From Chlorobiota bacterium (GTDB lineage Bacteria > Bacteroidota > Ignavibacteria > OLB7): DNA of 51,930 bases. The stretch is from NCBI GenBank assembly GCA_016788565.1, contig JAEUSP010000105.1, positions 1 through 51,930 on the forward strand. The letters run 5' to 3'. The translations under genes and the position numbers were made by a program. Positions 1 to 7,848 of this stretch are shown one piece after another. The notes under the pieces were generated by a model, which searched no databases, was not told where the DNA came from, and worked only from the letters and a program-made list of their open reading frames with translations. Numbering within the stretch: the stretch's first letter is position 1; every line of letters starts with the position of its first letter.

Positions 1-1
1 C

Positions 2-2809
2 AAAAAGATGGCTGGCAGCACTCCCCTTGCCGACTCCATCCAGCACACCTACTTGGAGATTACTCACTACAAGTTCAAGGATCAGCAGCGGAGCGCGACC
101 GGCGAGCGGGTGCTGCTGGTGACGAACAAACGGACCTGGCCGATTGATTGGGATCACGATTCCACAAACCCCTATTGGGATGGCAACTACGGGCTTGGGG
201 CGATTGATGTTCGGCTTCCGGTGCTTCGGCTGAAGAACAGCACCGGTGTTGTTGCCGATAGCTTCATCATCGAGCGCGTTGGCGAACCCTACGCCTGGCG
301 CGACACAGGAGCCTTCGGGCAAAATTTGCCGCTGCAATGGTTGGAGCCGGGCTGGGGTGCAATGTACCGCGTGATTCCGCTGGCCTCCGGCGTGAGCGAT
401 TACGGAACAAGTTTCAGCAATGCTGTTCGCAGCTTGAAGGTTGGCGGACGGCAGTTCGTCGTCTTTGAACGCGATTCGGCAATCTTCCTCCGCACCTTCG
501 ATGAACACGGTGTCTGGAACAACACCGAATGGCGAATCTCTGATGCCGACGACACCAGCAACATTGCCGAATCTGGCTATCAGCAATTTGCCAACAACAT
601 GTACCCCGCCATTGCCAAACCATTCGATGCCAACTCCCTAATGATCGTCTGGGAGCGGAAGGATAACTACGCTGGAACCTCCACCATTGAGGCCTGCCGA
701 CTTGACACACTTCCCACAACCGCAACGCTCCCCGACACCACCCGCCGGGCCCTTGCGCCCCCAGTAACCCTTACTGCAAACTGGATGCGGTTGATGCCGA
801 GCGTTGTGGGCATTATCGGGGATGGCTACATCGCCAGCTGGTCGCGCGCTCCGCTGAAGGGGATCAACGTGGTGGCCATCCGCGATAAGAACAACTTCAG
901 CGTCAGCAATGATGTCTCGCAACGGCAAGTTGCCTACGCCAGCGCGGCCGATCCCGATGTTGGGTTCACCCCTGACACCAATGCTTGGCACTCCAGCCTT
1001 GCCCATGTTCCGCGAGATCGAGGGCGATCGTCTATCGGGATTCCGGGTTCTCCAAATGGAGGTAGCCCAGCGTGGCAGGACCTCTCTTGGGTTCATTCGC
1101 ATCTGGCCTACCAGCAAGGCACACCGGATCAAGCCAACAGCCAGTTCATCTTCTACAACACGGTCTATTCCCGAATAGGAGCAACCGGGCAACCGGGTCT
1201 GACGCTTTCTTCCACTGAACACGTCTCGAAAGGGTTAGATGGGTGTGGGTTTCTTCACCCTTGCATTGCCGCCGATAGTGCCCGCATTGGCGTGGCGTTC
1301 CAACTCAACACAGCAAAGAACCGCTACGTGGTGCTTCGCTTCCGCGATTCGATTGACGTGCAAGCGAACGTGGTGGGGACCGACACCAACGGCAACCAAC
1401 TTGGAGTATGGACAACGCCAGCCTACAAGTATGGTGGCGAGTTCTGGTTGCCAACAATCTTCCCGCCAACATCCCCCATTATTATCAAGCCTGTGTATCT
1501 CGAGCGGCCGTCGGTGACGGAGTTTCCCGCATCGGCAAAGCTCTCGATGGATGGCGGCCTTTCTTGGGTCTGGACGAACATGAAAGAAGTTCCCGGAATG
1601 AGCCAACACACCGGGGTGATGATGTATCGGTATGGCTGGAAGCAACCGGAGCTGATGGCATTTGGCCGTTATCCCACAATGACCTTAGCCCCCACCGCAA
1701 CCGAGGATGGGTTTGCGCAAACCAGCATCTTCCACCGCGGCGACACCATGCAACGGTTCTGGCGCGATCATCGCTACTTCGATAGCGTTCGGTACTACCC
1801 CTCGTATGTTCTGAACACTCCTGCCGAGAAGAACGCCTTCTTCAGCGCGACACCAGCAACGCGGAACATCCACTCGTTTGTGAACCTCATCCAGCCGGAA
1901 ATCTATTGCAACGGCTGGATGTTCGGCGGCGGCATCGGCCACGATTGGATTGATGGCACGCCGGAGCATCCGCCAACGCCCCCCGGAGGAATGCCGCCAA
2001 CGGGGATACCAACCGGGTATCCGGGATTACCGCCGATATTTTTCCAGCCGCCGGGGGGGATCGCGACAACAACGGGAACGGGCATCACAACGCTGGAAGA
2101 AGCAACGAACATCAACCGAACAAGTGTCTTCACGGCGGCAACGCATCCAGTGAATATCCGGCGTGTGATCTTGCGGAACAGTGGCTTGCAAGCATGGCTT
2201 GCGTCGGCTCCGTTCGATAGTCTGCGGAACGCGCCAGCAAACATCTACCTGCTGACGGAGTTAGTGCGCGCCAGCGATAGCGCAGTGCTGTGGCGTGGCG
2301 ACACGGTAACGGCCCGCGACATGGACACAGTGCTGGAAGAGGAGATGGTGGAAGTTCCGGTGGGGTTGGTTGCAAGCCCAGGAACCGGAGTGTTCGTTCG
2401 GCTGCGGACCGAAGCCAGCCAGGGGTTGAACTACGTGGTAGAATCGGGATTCCATTTTGGGCAGCGGTTCGACACAACGAGCAGCATGGCAAAGCGTTCG
2501 TGGCATCGCCAGCGGAAGGGGGAAGCGGAAACCGGTGGGGAAGCGATGTCTGCAGAGGTCATCCCGAACCCAATGCAGGCGGGCAGAGTGAAGGTGCGAT
2601 TGGAAGTGCGCCAAGCCGGAGCGGTTCAGCTTGGTTTGTACACACTGCTTGGCCAGCAAATTGCCGCATTGCCGGATGCTAAGATTCAGCAAGCGGGTGA
2701 GTACTGGCAAGAGGTGGACCTGAGCGGCCTACGCCCCGGCATCTACCTTCTGGTGGCGCAGCAAGGGAACCAGAAGGCTTCGGCGAAGGTGACGGTGGTG
2801 GGGAGGTAG
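2..2809 (+). CDS. T9SS-secreted protein, 5' end cut off by the window
   Basis: The reading frame is open to the left edge and the first residues do not form a signal peptide, so the true start lies outside the window. About 935 codons are visible. Most of the protein resembles no family I can name: it is rich in Trp, Asn and Asp, and a proline/glycine-rich linker lies near residues 650-690. The last ~85 residues are a typical T9SS type A sorting domain: IPNPMQAGRVKVRLE, then LYTLLGQQ, GEYWQEVDLSGLRPGIYLL and a final KVTVVGR. This domain is known to direct export through the type IX system and is then removed or anchored at the surface. A GC-rich hairpin follows 33 bp after the stop. The sorting domain is certain; the function of the main part is unknown. 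Confidence 0.85.
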   Translation, partial: KKMAGSTPLADSIQHTYLEITHYKFKDQQRSATGERVLLVTNKRTWPIDWDHDSTNPYWDGNYGLGAIDVRLPVLRLKNSTGVVADSFIIERVGEPYAWRDTGAFGQNLPLQWLEPGWGAMYRVIPLASGVSDYGTSFSNAVRSLKVGGRQFVVFERDSAIFLRTFDEHGVWNNTEWRISDADDTSNIAESGYQQFANNMYPAIAKPFDANSLMIVWERKDNYAGTSTIEACRLDTLPTTATLPDTTRRALAPPVTLTANWMRLMPSVVGIIGDGYIASWSRAPLKGINVVAIRDKNNFSVSNDVSQRQVAYASAADPDVGFTPDTNAWHSSLAHVPRDRGRSSIGIPGSPNGGSPAWQDLSWVHSHLAYQQGTPDQANSQFIFYNTVYSRIGATGQPGLTLSSTEHVSKGLDGCGFLHPCIAADSARIGVAFQLNTAKNRYVVLRFRDSIDVQANVVGTDTNGNQLGVWTTPAYKYGGEFWLPTIFPPTSPIIIKPVYLERPSVTEFPASAKLSMDGGLSWVWTNMKEVPGMSQHTGVMMYRYGWKQPELMAFGRYPTMTLAPTATEDGFAQTSIFHRGDTMQRFWRDHRYFDSVRYYPSYVLNTPAEKNAFFSATPATRNIHSFVNLIQPEIYCNGWMFGGGIGHDWIDGTPEHPPTPPGGMPPTGIPTGYPGLPPIFFQPPGGIATTTGTGITTLEEATNINRTSVFTAATHPVNIRRVILRNSGLQAWLASAPFDSLRNAPANIYLLTELVRASDSAVLWRGDTVTARDMDTVLEEEMVEVPVGLVASPGTGVFVRLRTEASQGLNYVVESGFHFGQRFDTTSSMAKRSWHRQRKGEAETGGEAMSAEVIPNPMQAGRVKVRLEVRQAGAVQLGLYTLLGQQIAALPDAKIQQAGEYWQEVDLSGLRPGIYLLVAQQGNQKASAKVTVVGR

Positions 2810-2842
2810 CGCGGCGGCTGAACAGAACTCGATGAGGATATT

Positions 2843-2875
2843 CCGCCGCCACCAACCGAGCGTTGGTGGCGGCGG
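2843..2875 (+). terminator. GC-rich hairpin after the first T9SS gene
   Basis: A perfect 14-bp stem (2843-2856 with 2862-2875) closes a 5-nt loop, 33 bp after the stop codon. It has the position and strength of a terminator but no clear T-run follows, so it may be a transcript-end stabiliser instead. Confidence 0.6.
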
Positions 2876-2883
2876 GATTGTGT

Positions 2884-2953
2884 GGGGGATCGGAGGTCGG
2901 GGATCGCTGAATACTCCATCACTCACTTCCATTCGGCATTCACCATTCCATCA
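2884..2953. repeat. Composite 7-bp-period array
   Basis: Ten consecutive heptamers can be read in one phase. On the plus strand the left part is GGGGGAT CGGAGGT CGGGGAT, related to the CCG-type array at 20992-21201. The right part, read on the minus strand, gives AATGGTG AATGCCG AATGGAA, related to the AAT-type array at 20934-20975. The order AAT-type then CCG-type is the same as at 20.9-21.2 kb. The rest of the space 2810-3116 holds the hairpin above and the leader of the zinc-ribbon gene; I see no gene there. Confidence 0.6.
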
Positions 2954-3116
2954 GTTTTCTTCAAAAAAAATCACTGCCAACTCACATTTCCCAAACTGAT
3001 AATCGTTTCTGGCGTTTCCGATAATCGCAGCCGATATCTTGAATGGCATAAACAACGCCACCACAACGAAAACAGAGCAGAGAGTTCTAACAGAGGAACC
3101 AAGAAAGGAACACGTT

Positions 3117-3404
3117 ATGCAGCCCGTTTCAACAATCCGACCAACAATGTCGCCAGGCTATCGCGAACTTCGGCAATGCCCAAAATGTGGCTCCTTCGGC
3201 AGCGAGGCCGACACCTACTGCGCTTGCTGCGGAACCCAACTAAAACTCACCTGCGGTTCCTGCGGAACACCGGTGGAGCAGGCCATGGCCTTCTACTGCA
3301 CGCATTGCGGAACACGACTGGCCGAGGGGGGAAGAATTGCAAAAGAACGGAGAGGTGAGCCGGGCAGCACAACAACGTTTTTCCGGGACAACCGTGGGCA
3401 ATAA
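3117..3404 (+). CDS. Small double zinc-ribbon protein
   Basis: A 95-residue soluble protein. The middle carries two rubredoxin-like knuckle pairs: CPKCGSF with CACCGTQ, then CGSCGTP with CTHCGTR. This is the double zinc ribbon (DZR) pattern expected to bind two Zn2+. Such modules usually mediate protein or nucleic-acid contacts, and nothing here fixes the partner. The ATG at 3117 is chosen because AAAGGAA lies 7 bp upstream; a longer frame from a TTG at 3039 has no ribosome binding site. The C-terminal tail is short and basic. It lies 71 bp before the secreted protein at 3476 on the same strand and may share its transcript. The zinc ribbon is secure, the role unknown. Confidence 0.7.
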   Translation: MQPVSTIRPTMSPGYRELRQCPKCGSFGSEADTYCACCGTQLKLTCGSCGTPVEQAMAFYCTHCGTRLAEGGRIAKERRGEPGSTTTFFRDNRGQ

Positions 3405-3475
3405 CCGCCCAACAATCACACACGATCGCAACTGACAACCAACACACAACCAACACACAGAAAGGAGACAGAACC

Positions 3476-3973
3476 ATGAAGAAGCAACTCAGCAACCTGA
3501 TCAAAATCGCAGCAATCGCCATTGCAATGGTTGCCGCAACAGCAATCCCCGCGCTTGCGCAACGGGGGGGAACAATCAGCCCAAACACCCCAATCCAAAT
3601 TGCCAAAGTCACCGATGTTGATGTGGCTCCGTACTTAGGCTCCGGCAACGGCGGCGGCGATTGCCCGCAAGGCGCAAGCTACTCGGCAATGATTACCGTT
3701 GATGGAGCCTGCACGGTAAAGTTCGCATGGATTACCGACAAAAATCCGAACCCGCCAGCCTCCAGCTACACCAGCATCAAGTTCGACAAAGCGGGGTCGA
3801 AACCATACTACTACTACTTCAGCGCGACCAACGCGAACCCCACCATGTCGGGCTGGGTTGGGGTGAAAATTATTGCCCCAAACCAAGTGGAGTCGAACCA
3901 TGTGAACTACTCGCTAAACTGCAATCCAACCAACACTGTTCAGGTGAATCCGAACATCAAAATCAAGCCGTAA
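3476..3973 (+). CDS. Small secreted protein of unknown function
   Basis: 165 residues. The N-terminus is a clear Sec signal peptide: MKKQ, then a hydrophobic stretch, with cleavage likely after ATAIPALAQ. The mature ~136 residues are rich in Asn, Thr, Tyr and Pro, contain three cysteines (DCPQG, DGACT, SLNCN) and a YYYY run, and look beta-rich, perhaps a single Ig-like sandwich. I recognise no family. AAAGGAG sits about 8 bp before the ATG, one of the best ribosome binding sites in the window. The leader is nearly free of G (ACAACCAACACACAACC), much like the leader of the lipoprotein at 4342. There is no T9SS sorting domain, so it is probably periplasmic or released by another route. Confidence 0.7.
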   Translation: MKKQLSNLIKIAAIAIAMVAATAIPALAQRGGTISPNTPIQIAKVTDVDVAPYLGSGNGGGDCPQGASYSAMITVDGACTVKFAWITDKNPNPPASSYTSIKFDKAGSKPYYYYFSATNANPTMSGWVGVKIIAPNQVESNHVNYSLNCNPTNTVQVNPNIKIKP

Positions 3974-3976
3974 TTG

Positions 3977-3996
3977 GCAGATAAAAAAATATCTGC
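3977..3996 (+). terminator. Weak hairpin just after the secreted-protein stop
   Basis: GCAGATA (3977-3983) pairs with TATCTGC (3990-3996) around a loop of six A residues, starting 4 bp after the stop. The stem is only 7 bp and no T-run follows, so termination is uncertain. Confidence 0.3.
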
Positions 3997-4051
3997 TCCG
4001 AAGAAAAAACTCTGCTAACTCTTCGCCAATCGCTTCCGTTAAGCAGCACAA

Positions 4052-4299
4052 GAGAGAGAGAGAGGCAGAGAGTGAGATAAGACGAAGCCTGGCAACAGCA
4101 CGCAGGCATCACACAAAACCCGGCGGGGATACCAAAAACATCACCCGCCGGGCTTCGGAACCGACAAGAACCGCGCAGAGTGAGTGAGAGGAGAGAGCGG
4201 CTTTTAGAGAGAGAGAGAGACTGAGGTTCCGAACTCACAACAACTACGGGGCGCGCTATCACACACACCGCGCTTCTTTCCGGCAAACCAAGCCGGAAA
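4052..4299 (+). promoter_or_regulatory. Structured leader with three inverted repeats and GA tracts
   Basis: The 368-bp space before the NlpC/P60 lipoprotein holds no gene but much structure. (1) CCCGGCGGG at 4119-4127 and CCCGCCGGG at 4144-4152, extendable by GAT/ATC with one bulge. (2) TTCGGAACC at 4154-4162 and GGTTCCGAA at 4225-4233. (3) TTTCCGGC at 4277-4284 and GCCGGAAA at 4292-4299, an 8-bp stem with a 7-nt loop, 42 bp before the ATG. GA microsatellite tracts lie near 4052-4076 and 4207-4220. No stem has a T-run. This could be an mRNA leader that controls expression or stability, or part of an unrecognised repeat. The structures are seen; the role is inferred. Confidence 0.45.
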
Positions 4300-4341
4300 A
4301 ACAACACAACCACCACACAAGAAAAAGGAGAGAAGACGGCC

Positions 4342-5424
4342 ATGCGCCAGAACGTCGCACGTACTATCAAAAGCGTCATCAGTGGGACCGCGCTGATGAC
4401 GCTTTCTATTGTCGGTTGCAGCGATACCAGCAACCCGTTAGCAAGCCAAGAAACCGCAGCCCCATTTGCCAAGCACGCCAACCAGTACAGCTATCAATCA
4501 AAAAGCAATCCGGCCCGCACCGAGGTGTATGATGGCTCGGCACTGATTGCCACATTCACCAACGGCAGCTACACCGTTACCCTTAGCGGGCCAAGCCGCA
4601 CCTTCACCGAAACCAACACCGTTGGCGGAACCACGTACACCGCAACCGTTGCCCACACCACGTGGGTTCGCACCCTTCCGGCAGCGTTCAATGGGGCGGT
4701 GGATACTACTTGGCTGAACGACGCGCTTGCCGCCAACACCGCCGGAACCGCCGATGTCCTGGCCATTGCCATGCAGTATGTTGATGGAGCCGCAGCACTC
4801 TATCAAGGCAGCCAAAAAATTGCAGACGATGCCGACTACGGCCCTTTGCAAGATGACGGCACGCGCCAAGAAGGCTCCGATTTCAACGATTACCTGGGGC
4901 TTGATTGGAACTACGGTGCCACCACTGATGCCGCCGAAAGCAACCAGATTAACTCCCTTGATTGCTCCGGTTTCATGCGGATGATTTGGGGCTACCGCCA
5001 CCACGGAACTGGCGCGGCTGGCGTTGTGGACACCCTCCCGATGTCGCTTGATGGGACCGCAAATTTTGCCACACTTCCGCGCAAGTCGTTCCAGATTTGT
5101 GATTCGGCGATGGGGGTGACGATCATCAGCAATAGCGGCGGGATGGTGACAAACTACGCCCCACTGAACATTGGCGACCTTGTCTTCTTCGATGCCGACA
5201 CCACCGCTTCCGACGGTGCGCGGATTGACCACGTGGGGATGTACATGGGGCTGGATAACGCCGGCAAACGCCGATTTATCAGCAGCCGAAAATCTATCAA
5301 CGGGCCAACAATGGGGGATTACAAGGGGTCGTCGTTGCTGGATAAGTTTGTGAAGAAAAGCGGAACGAACATCTACGAGCCAGTGCTTTATACCAAAGCC
5401 TTCCGTGCCGCCCGACGGTTGTAG
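4342..5424 (+). CDS. NlpC/P60-family lipoprotein (probable cell-wall hydrolase)
   Basis: 360 residues. The N-terminus is a lipoprotein signal with lipobox SIVGC, so the mature protein begins at a lipidated Cys near residue 27 and is membrane-anchored. The C-terminal half is an NlpC/P60-type domain: NSLDCSGFMRMIWGY carries the predicted nucleophile Cys, LNIGDLVFFDAD is the conserved GDLVFF strand, and IDHVGMYMG supplies the His. These enzymes cleave stem peptides of peptidoglycan, and some act on other amide bonds. The ~150 residues between lipobox and domain (DGSALIATFTNGSYTVTLSG) match nothing I know. The gene follows the structured leader at 4052-4299 with GGAG about 12 bp upstream. A 7-bp-period repeat starts 1 bp after the TAG stop. 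Function is inferred from the catalytic motifs. Confidence 0.75.
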   Translation: MRQNVARTIKSVISGTALMTLSIVGCSDTSNPLASQETAAPFAKHANQYSYQSKSNPARTEVYDGSALIATFTNGSYTVTLSGPSRTFTETNTVGGTTYTATVAHTTWVRTLPAAFNGAVDTTWLNDALAANTAGTADVLAIAMQYVDGAAALYQGSQKIADDADYGPLQDDGTRQEGSDFNDYLGLDWNYGATTDAAESNQINSLDCSGFMRMIWGYRHHGTGAAGVVDTLPMSLDGTANFATLPRKSFQICDSAMGVTIISNSGGMVTNYAPLNIGDLVFFDADTTASDGARIDHVGMYMGLDNAGKRRFISSRKSINGPTMGDYKGSSLLDKFVKKSGTNIYEPVLYTKAFRAARRL

Positions 5425-5425
5425 G

Positions 5426-5467
5426 CGGGGAGCGGTGGTCGGGGAGCGGTGGTCGGGGATCGGAGGA
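5426..5467. repeat. Heptamer array of CGG type directly after a stop codon
   Basis: Six units in phase: CGGGGAG CGGTGGT CGGGGAG CGGTGGT CGGGGAT CGGAGGA. They begin one base after the lipoprotein stop. The pattern CGGNRRN is the reverse complement of the CCG-type array at 20992-21201. Confidence 0.75.
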
Positions 5468-5525
5468 TGGATGTTTTTAACCTTGCTTGTTTCGGTGGCG
5501 GCTGGTTGGTTGGCAAACCCACGCC

Positions 5526-5657
5526 ACGTCATCGCCCCGACGGGTCGGGGTCTTCGACAAGGAGTCTTCGACGAAGCGATCTCGCGGGTTTCTGGGATGG
5601 CATCGGACACACTGCCACACGCGGGATCGCCACGTCGCTATCGCTCCTCGCGATGAC
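5526..5657. repeat. Imperfect palindromic dispersed repeat
   Basis: The two ends are imperfect inverted copies. The left end reads CACGTCATCGCC and passes through GAAGCGATCTCGCGGG. The right end reads CGCGGGATCGCCACGTCG and continues to CCTCGCGATGAC. This resembles the widespread bacterial repeat whose ends read CGTCATTGCGAGGAGCGAAG (from memory, not searched). The whole space 5425-5891 holds no gene: it contains the heptamer array, this element and a REP-like copy. Confidence 0.5.
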
Positions 5658-5672
5658 CGGACTTCGCTGCTG

Positions 5673-5713
5673 GGTGGCTCCACTCATACTTCGACGGGGC
5701 TCAGCAAGAGCGG
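5673..5713 (-). repeat. REP-like repeat, CTGAGCCCCGTCGAAG family
   Basis: On the minus strand this reads GCTCTTGCTGAGCCCCGTCG, then AAGTATGAGTGGAGCCACC. It matches the plus-strand copies at 16403-16502 and 27067-27158 over about 40 bp with few differences. Confidence 0.65.
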
Positions 5714-5891
5714 CGGGCAGCATCCGCTGGCATCCGCTCTTGCTCCTATTTTCTACTTTCTATTTCCTCACTTCCTCGGCTTTGGTTCCCGCATCACTGT
5801 TTTCAGTAGATTGCTCCCCACACAATTGATGGAGAGATAGCTCTATCAATCACACACACATCAACAACCGTTTACTTGGAGGAACCATCCC

Positions 5892-6506
5892 ATGATGGAA
5901 ACCAGATTTCTGAACCGTATCGCGCTAACCGCACTGCTTGCTGTTAGCATTACCGCTTGCGGCGGAAAGGACAAAGCCGACGACGGCAAAAAAACTGAGC
6001 CGACAAAGGAAGCTCCTGCTGAAAAACCACAAGGGCGGCAGTACTCTTCCCAAATGGAGAAATTCAGCGTGGCTTTTCCTGGAGAACTTGGCCCGCCGCA
6101 ACGCTCGGAGCAACCAGTGGCCACCGAGATCGGGAACATCAACATGGTGCAAGTGGTCTCCAGTTCAGCCGATGGCAACACAGCGGCGATGGTGATGTAC
6201 GGGGCCTATCCCGAGTCAGCATTCACGGATAAGCCAACGGCCAAGATGCTTGACGACATCCGCGATGGAGCAATGAAAAGTGGGGAAGCCAAGCTGGATA
6301 AGCAGGAAGATTACGACTTCAACGGGCATCCAGCGCGCCGCTGCTTCTTTAACGTGAACATGGGGGGGCAGCAAGGCTACGCACGGTTTGACTTCATCCT
6401 TGCCAAGCCGGCCTTGTACCAAGTGGCCTACATCAGCACCAGCAAAGCCAACGTGGAGAATGCCACAACGGAGGACTACTTCAAATCTTTCAACATCATG
6501 AAGTAA
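5892..6506 (+). CDS. Lipoprotein of unknown function
   Basis: 204 residues. The signal peptide ends in AVSITACGGKDKADD, so the mature chain starts at Cys23 followed by a charged, probably disordered linker rich in Lys, Glu and Pro (to about residue 55). The remaining ~150 residues have the alternation of an alpha/beta domain (SQMEKFSVAFPGEL, AMVMYGAYPESAF, ARFDFILAKPALYQVAYIS) reminiscent of small PsbP-like or stress-associated lipoproteins, but I cannot name the family. There are two adjacent ATGs (5892 and 5895); GGAGGAA at 5878-5884 serves either. A strong bidirectional terminator lies 30 bp after the stop, so this is a single-gene unit. Confidence 0.75.
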   Translation: MMETRFLNRIALTALLAVSITACGGKDKADDGKKTEPTKEAPAEKPQGRQYSSQMEKFSVAFPGELGPPQRSEQPVATEIGNINMVQVVSSSADGNTAAMVMYGAYPESAFTDKPTAKMLDDIRDGAMKSGEAKLDKQEDYDFNGHPARRCFFNVNMGGQQGYARFDFILAKPALYQVAYISTSKANVENATTEDYFKSFNIMK

Positions 6507-6535
6507 GCTCCAGCAAAACAGCGTGAGAAAAAACG

Positions 6536-6571
6536 CAGGGGCAGCATCATTCGGTGCTGCCCCTGTTTCAT
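6536..6571. terminator. Bidirectional terminator between convergent genes
   Basis: A perfect 11-bp stem, CAGGGGCAGCA (6536-6546) with TGCTGCCCCTG (6555-6565), and an 8-nt loop. TTTCATT follows on the plus strand; on the minus strand the upstream A-run (GAGAAAAAACG) becomes a T-run, so it can end the GT9 gene as well. Confidence 0.8.
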
Positions 6572-6608
6572 TGGGGGAGAATACCTCAACGGCGGGGGCG
6601 TTCCAAGC

Positions 6609-7736
6609 CTATTGCTCACCCTCCCGCAATAACTCCCGAACCCCCGATAGCACAGACTCCACTATCTGTTCCATGATCGCACTATCCATGACAACCACCC
6701 GCGACGGCACACCAACCGGTTCCCAACCCCCAACTACATCTGCAGGAATAATCGCCACGATTGGCCGCCCCATTGCCGAGGCGATGTGAACAATCGCGGT
6801 GTCGGGGGTGACAACCACTGCGGCTTTTTCAATTCCAGCAATCACCCCGCCCAACGTGCGAAACGGAAGCGCGCTCACTCCCGCGCCCGCTTCTTGGGCA
6901 ATACTTTCAGCCCGGGAATGCTCCTGCGGGCTTGCAATGATTCCCACCGGAAGCCCCAACCCGGCCAGCCCTTTCGCCAACTCCACATTCTGTTGTTCGC
7001 TGAACTTGCGGTCGGCTTTTCCGGTGGAGATATTGAGGAGTATCCATTGCTTGTTCAGCAGCCCTTTTTCCGCAAGCAGCGCGTCGGCAATCGCCAGATC
7101 ATCTGGCCGCAGGGGGATGGAGTAGGGGAAGTAGGGGAGTTCCGATTCGACCGCAATGTTCCCGGTCAGCACCGCCAGCGTCCGGTCGCGGAAATGGAGT
7201 TCGCTGGGGATGATGACGCTGTGGTTGAACAACCGTTCATGCAGCGGAACACGCATCCCAAGTGTTCGCCCGTTGGGGACGCACAACCCAAGCAGCAATG
7301 CCGGAAGTGTGGTTCTTCCCAACACCAGTTGCAACCCAGCATCGTACTGGCGGCGGCGGCAATGGAGTATCAGCCCAAGCCGCTTCAGCAGCGATCCTTC
7401 CAGCACCTCCACAACGGAAATCCGCGCATCATTTTGGAAGAACGCACGGTTGGCGGGCGCGGCAATCAGATCAATCTGGACGGTGGGGTTCAGGTAGCGC
7501 AGCGCGTCAATCAGCGGCGTGGTGATGACGGCATCCCCCAGACGGTCGTGGCGCAACAGCAGCACACGGCGCAGTTGTTCGGGGCGCAGCAGTGGCAACC
7601 CTTGCTTGCGGCCAAACAGCAGGTTCAGCAACCTGAACTTCGCTTGGCGAAGCAGCGACGGAGAGAGATAGTGGTCTTGGCTCACGCAAAAATGATGTTC
7701 TGAAAGGTCAAAATTACACCAGCCGATTGCCTGCAC
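6609..7736 (-). CDS. Glycosyltransferase family 9 (heptosyltransferase-like)
   Basis: About 375 residues. N-terminal half: LRRVLLLRHDRLGDAVITTP is the signature of the GT9/ADP-heptose:LPS heptosyltransferase fold. C-terminal half: ILLNISTGKADRKFSEQQ and VVVTPDTAIVHIASAMGRP form the nucleotide-sugar-binding region. These cytoplasmic enzymes add heptose or related sugars to lipopolysaccharide cores or other glycans. The start is unsure: there is no in-frame ATG near the N-terminus. GTG at 7736 has AGGAG touching it with no spacing, and GTG at 7685 (giving 358 residues) has no site; I keep the longer form. It stands opposite the UPF0173 gene. A second GT9 gene lies at 13627, so the two may act on the same glycan. 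Confidence 0.85.
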   Translation of the reverse strand: MQAIGWCNFDLSEHHFCVSQDHYLSPSLLRQAKFRLLNLLFGRKQGLPLLRPEQLRRVLLLRHDRLGDAVITTPLIDALRYLNPTVQIDLIAAPANRAFFQNDARISVVEVLEGSLLKRLGLILHCRRRQYDAGLQLVLGRTTLPALLLGLCVPNGRTLGMRVPLHERLFNHSVIIPSELHFRDRTLAVLTGNIAVESELPYFPYSIPLRPDDLAIADALLAEKGLLNKQWILLNISTGKADRKFSEQQNVELAKGLAGLGLPVGIIASPQEHSRAESIAQEAGAGVSALPFRTLGGVIAGIEKAAVVVTPDTAIVHIASAMGRPIVAIIPADVVGGWEPVGVPSRVVVMDSAIMEQIVESVLSGVRELLREGEQ

Positions 7737-7848
7737 CTCCTGTTTGGGCTATCTTGCCAACGCTCTCTTACATCCAAACCACGGACTTTGCAGCGGGTGT
7801 GCCAGTGTGGCAGCGGCAGTTCAACTTCTTCAACAGCATTCATACTCC

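Noticed and set aside
3005-3042. Bacteroidetes-type promoter (TTT... TATCTTGA) before the zinc-ribbon gene
   Set aside because: TATCTTGA at 3035-3042 loosely fits TAnnTTTG, but one match by eye is weak evidence.
4498-5610. A 370-codon minus-strand frame opposite the NlpC/P60 lipoprotein
   Set aside because: No signal, motif or family; the opposite strand encodes a convincing lipoprotein with catalytic motifs.
6786-7703. A 305-codon plus-strand frame opposite the GT9 gene
   Set aside because: Antisense shadow in GC-rich DNA; Gln/Asn-rich composition without domain signal.
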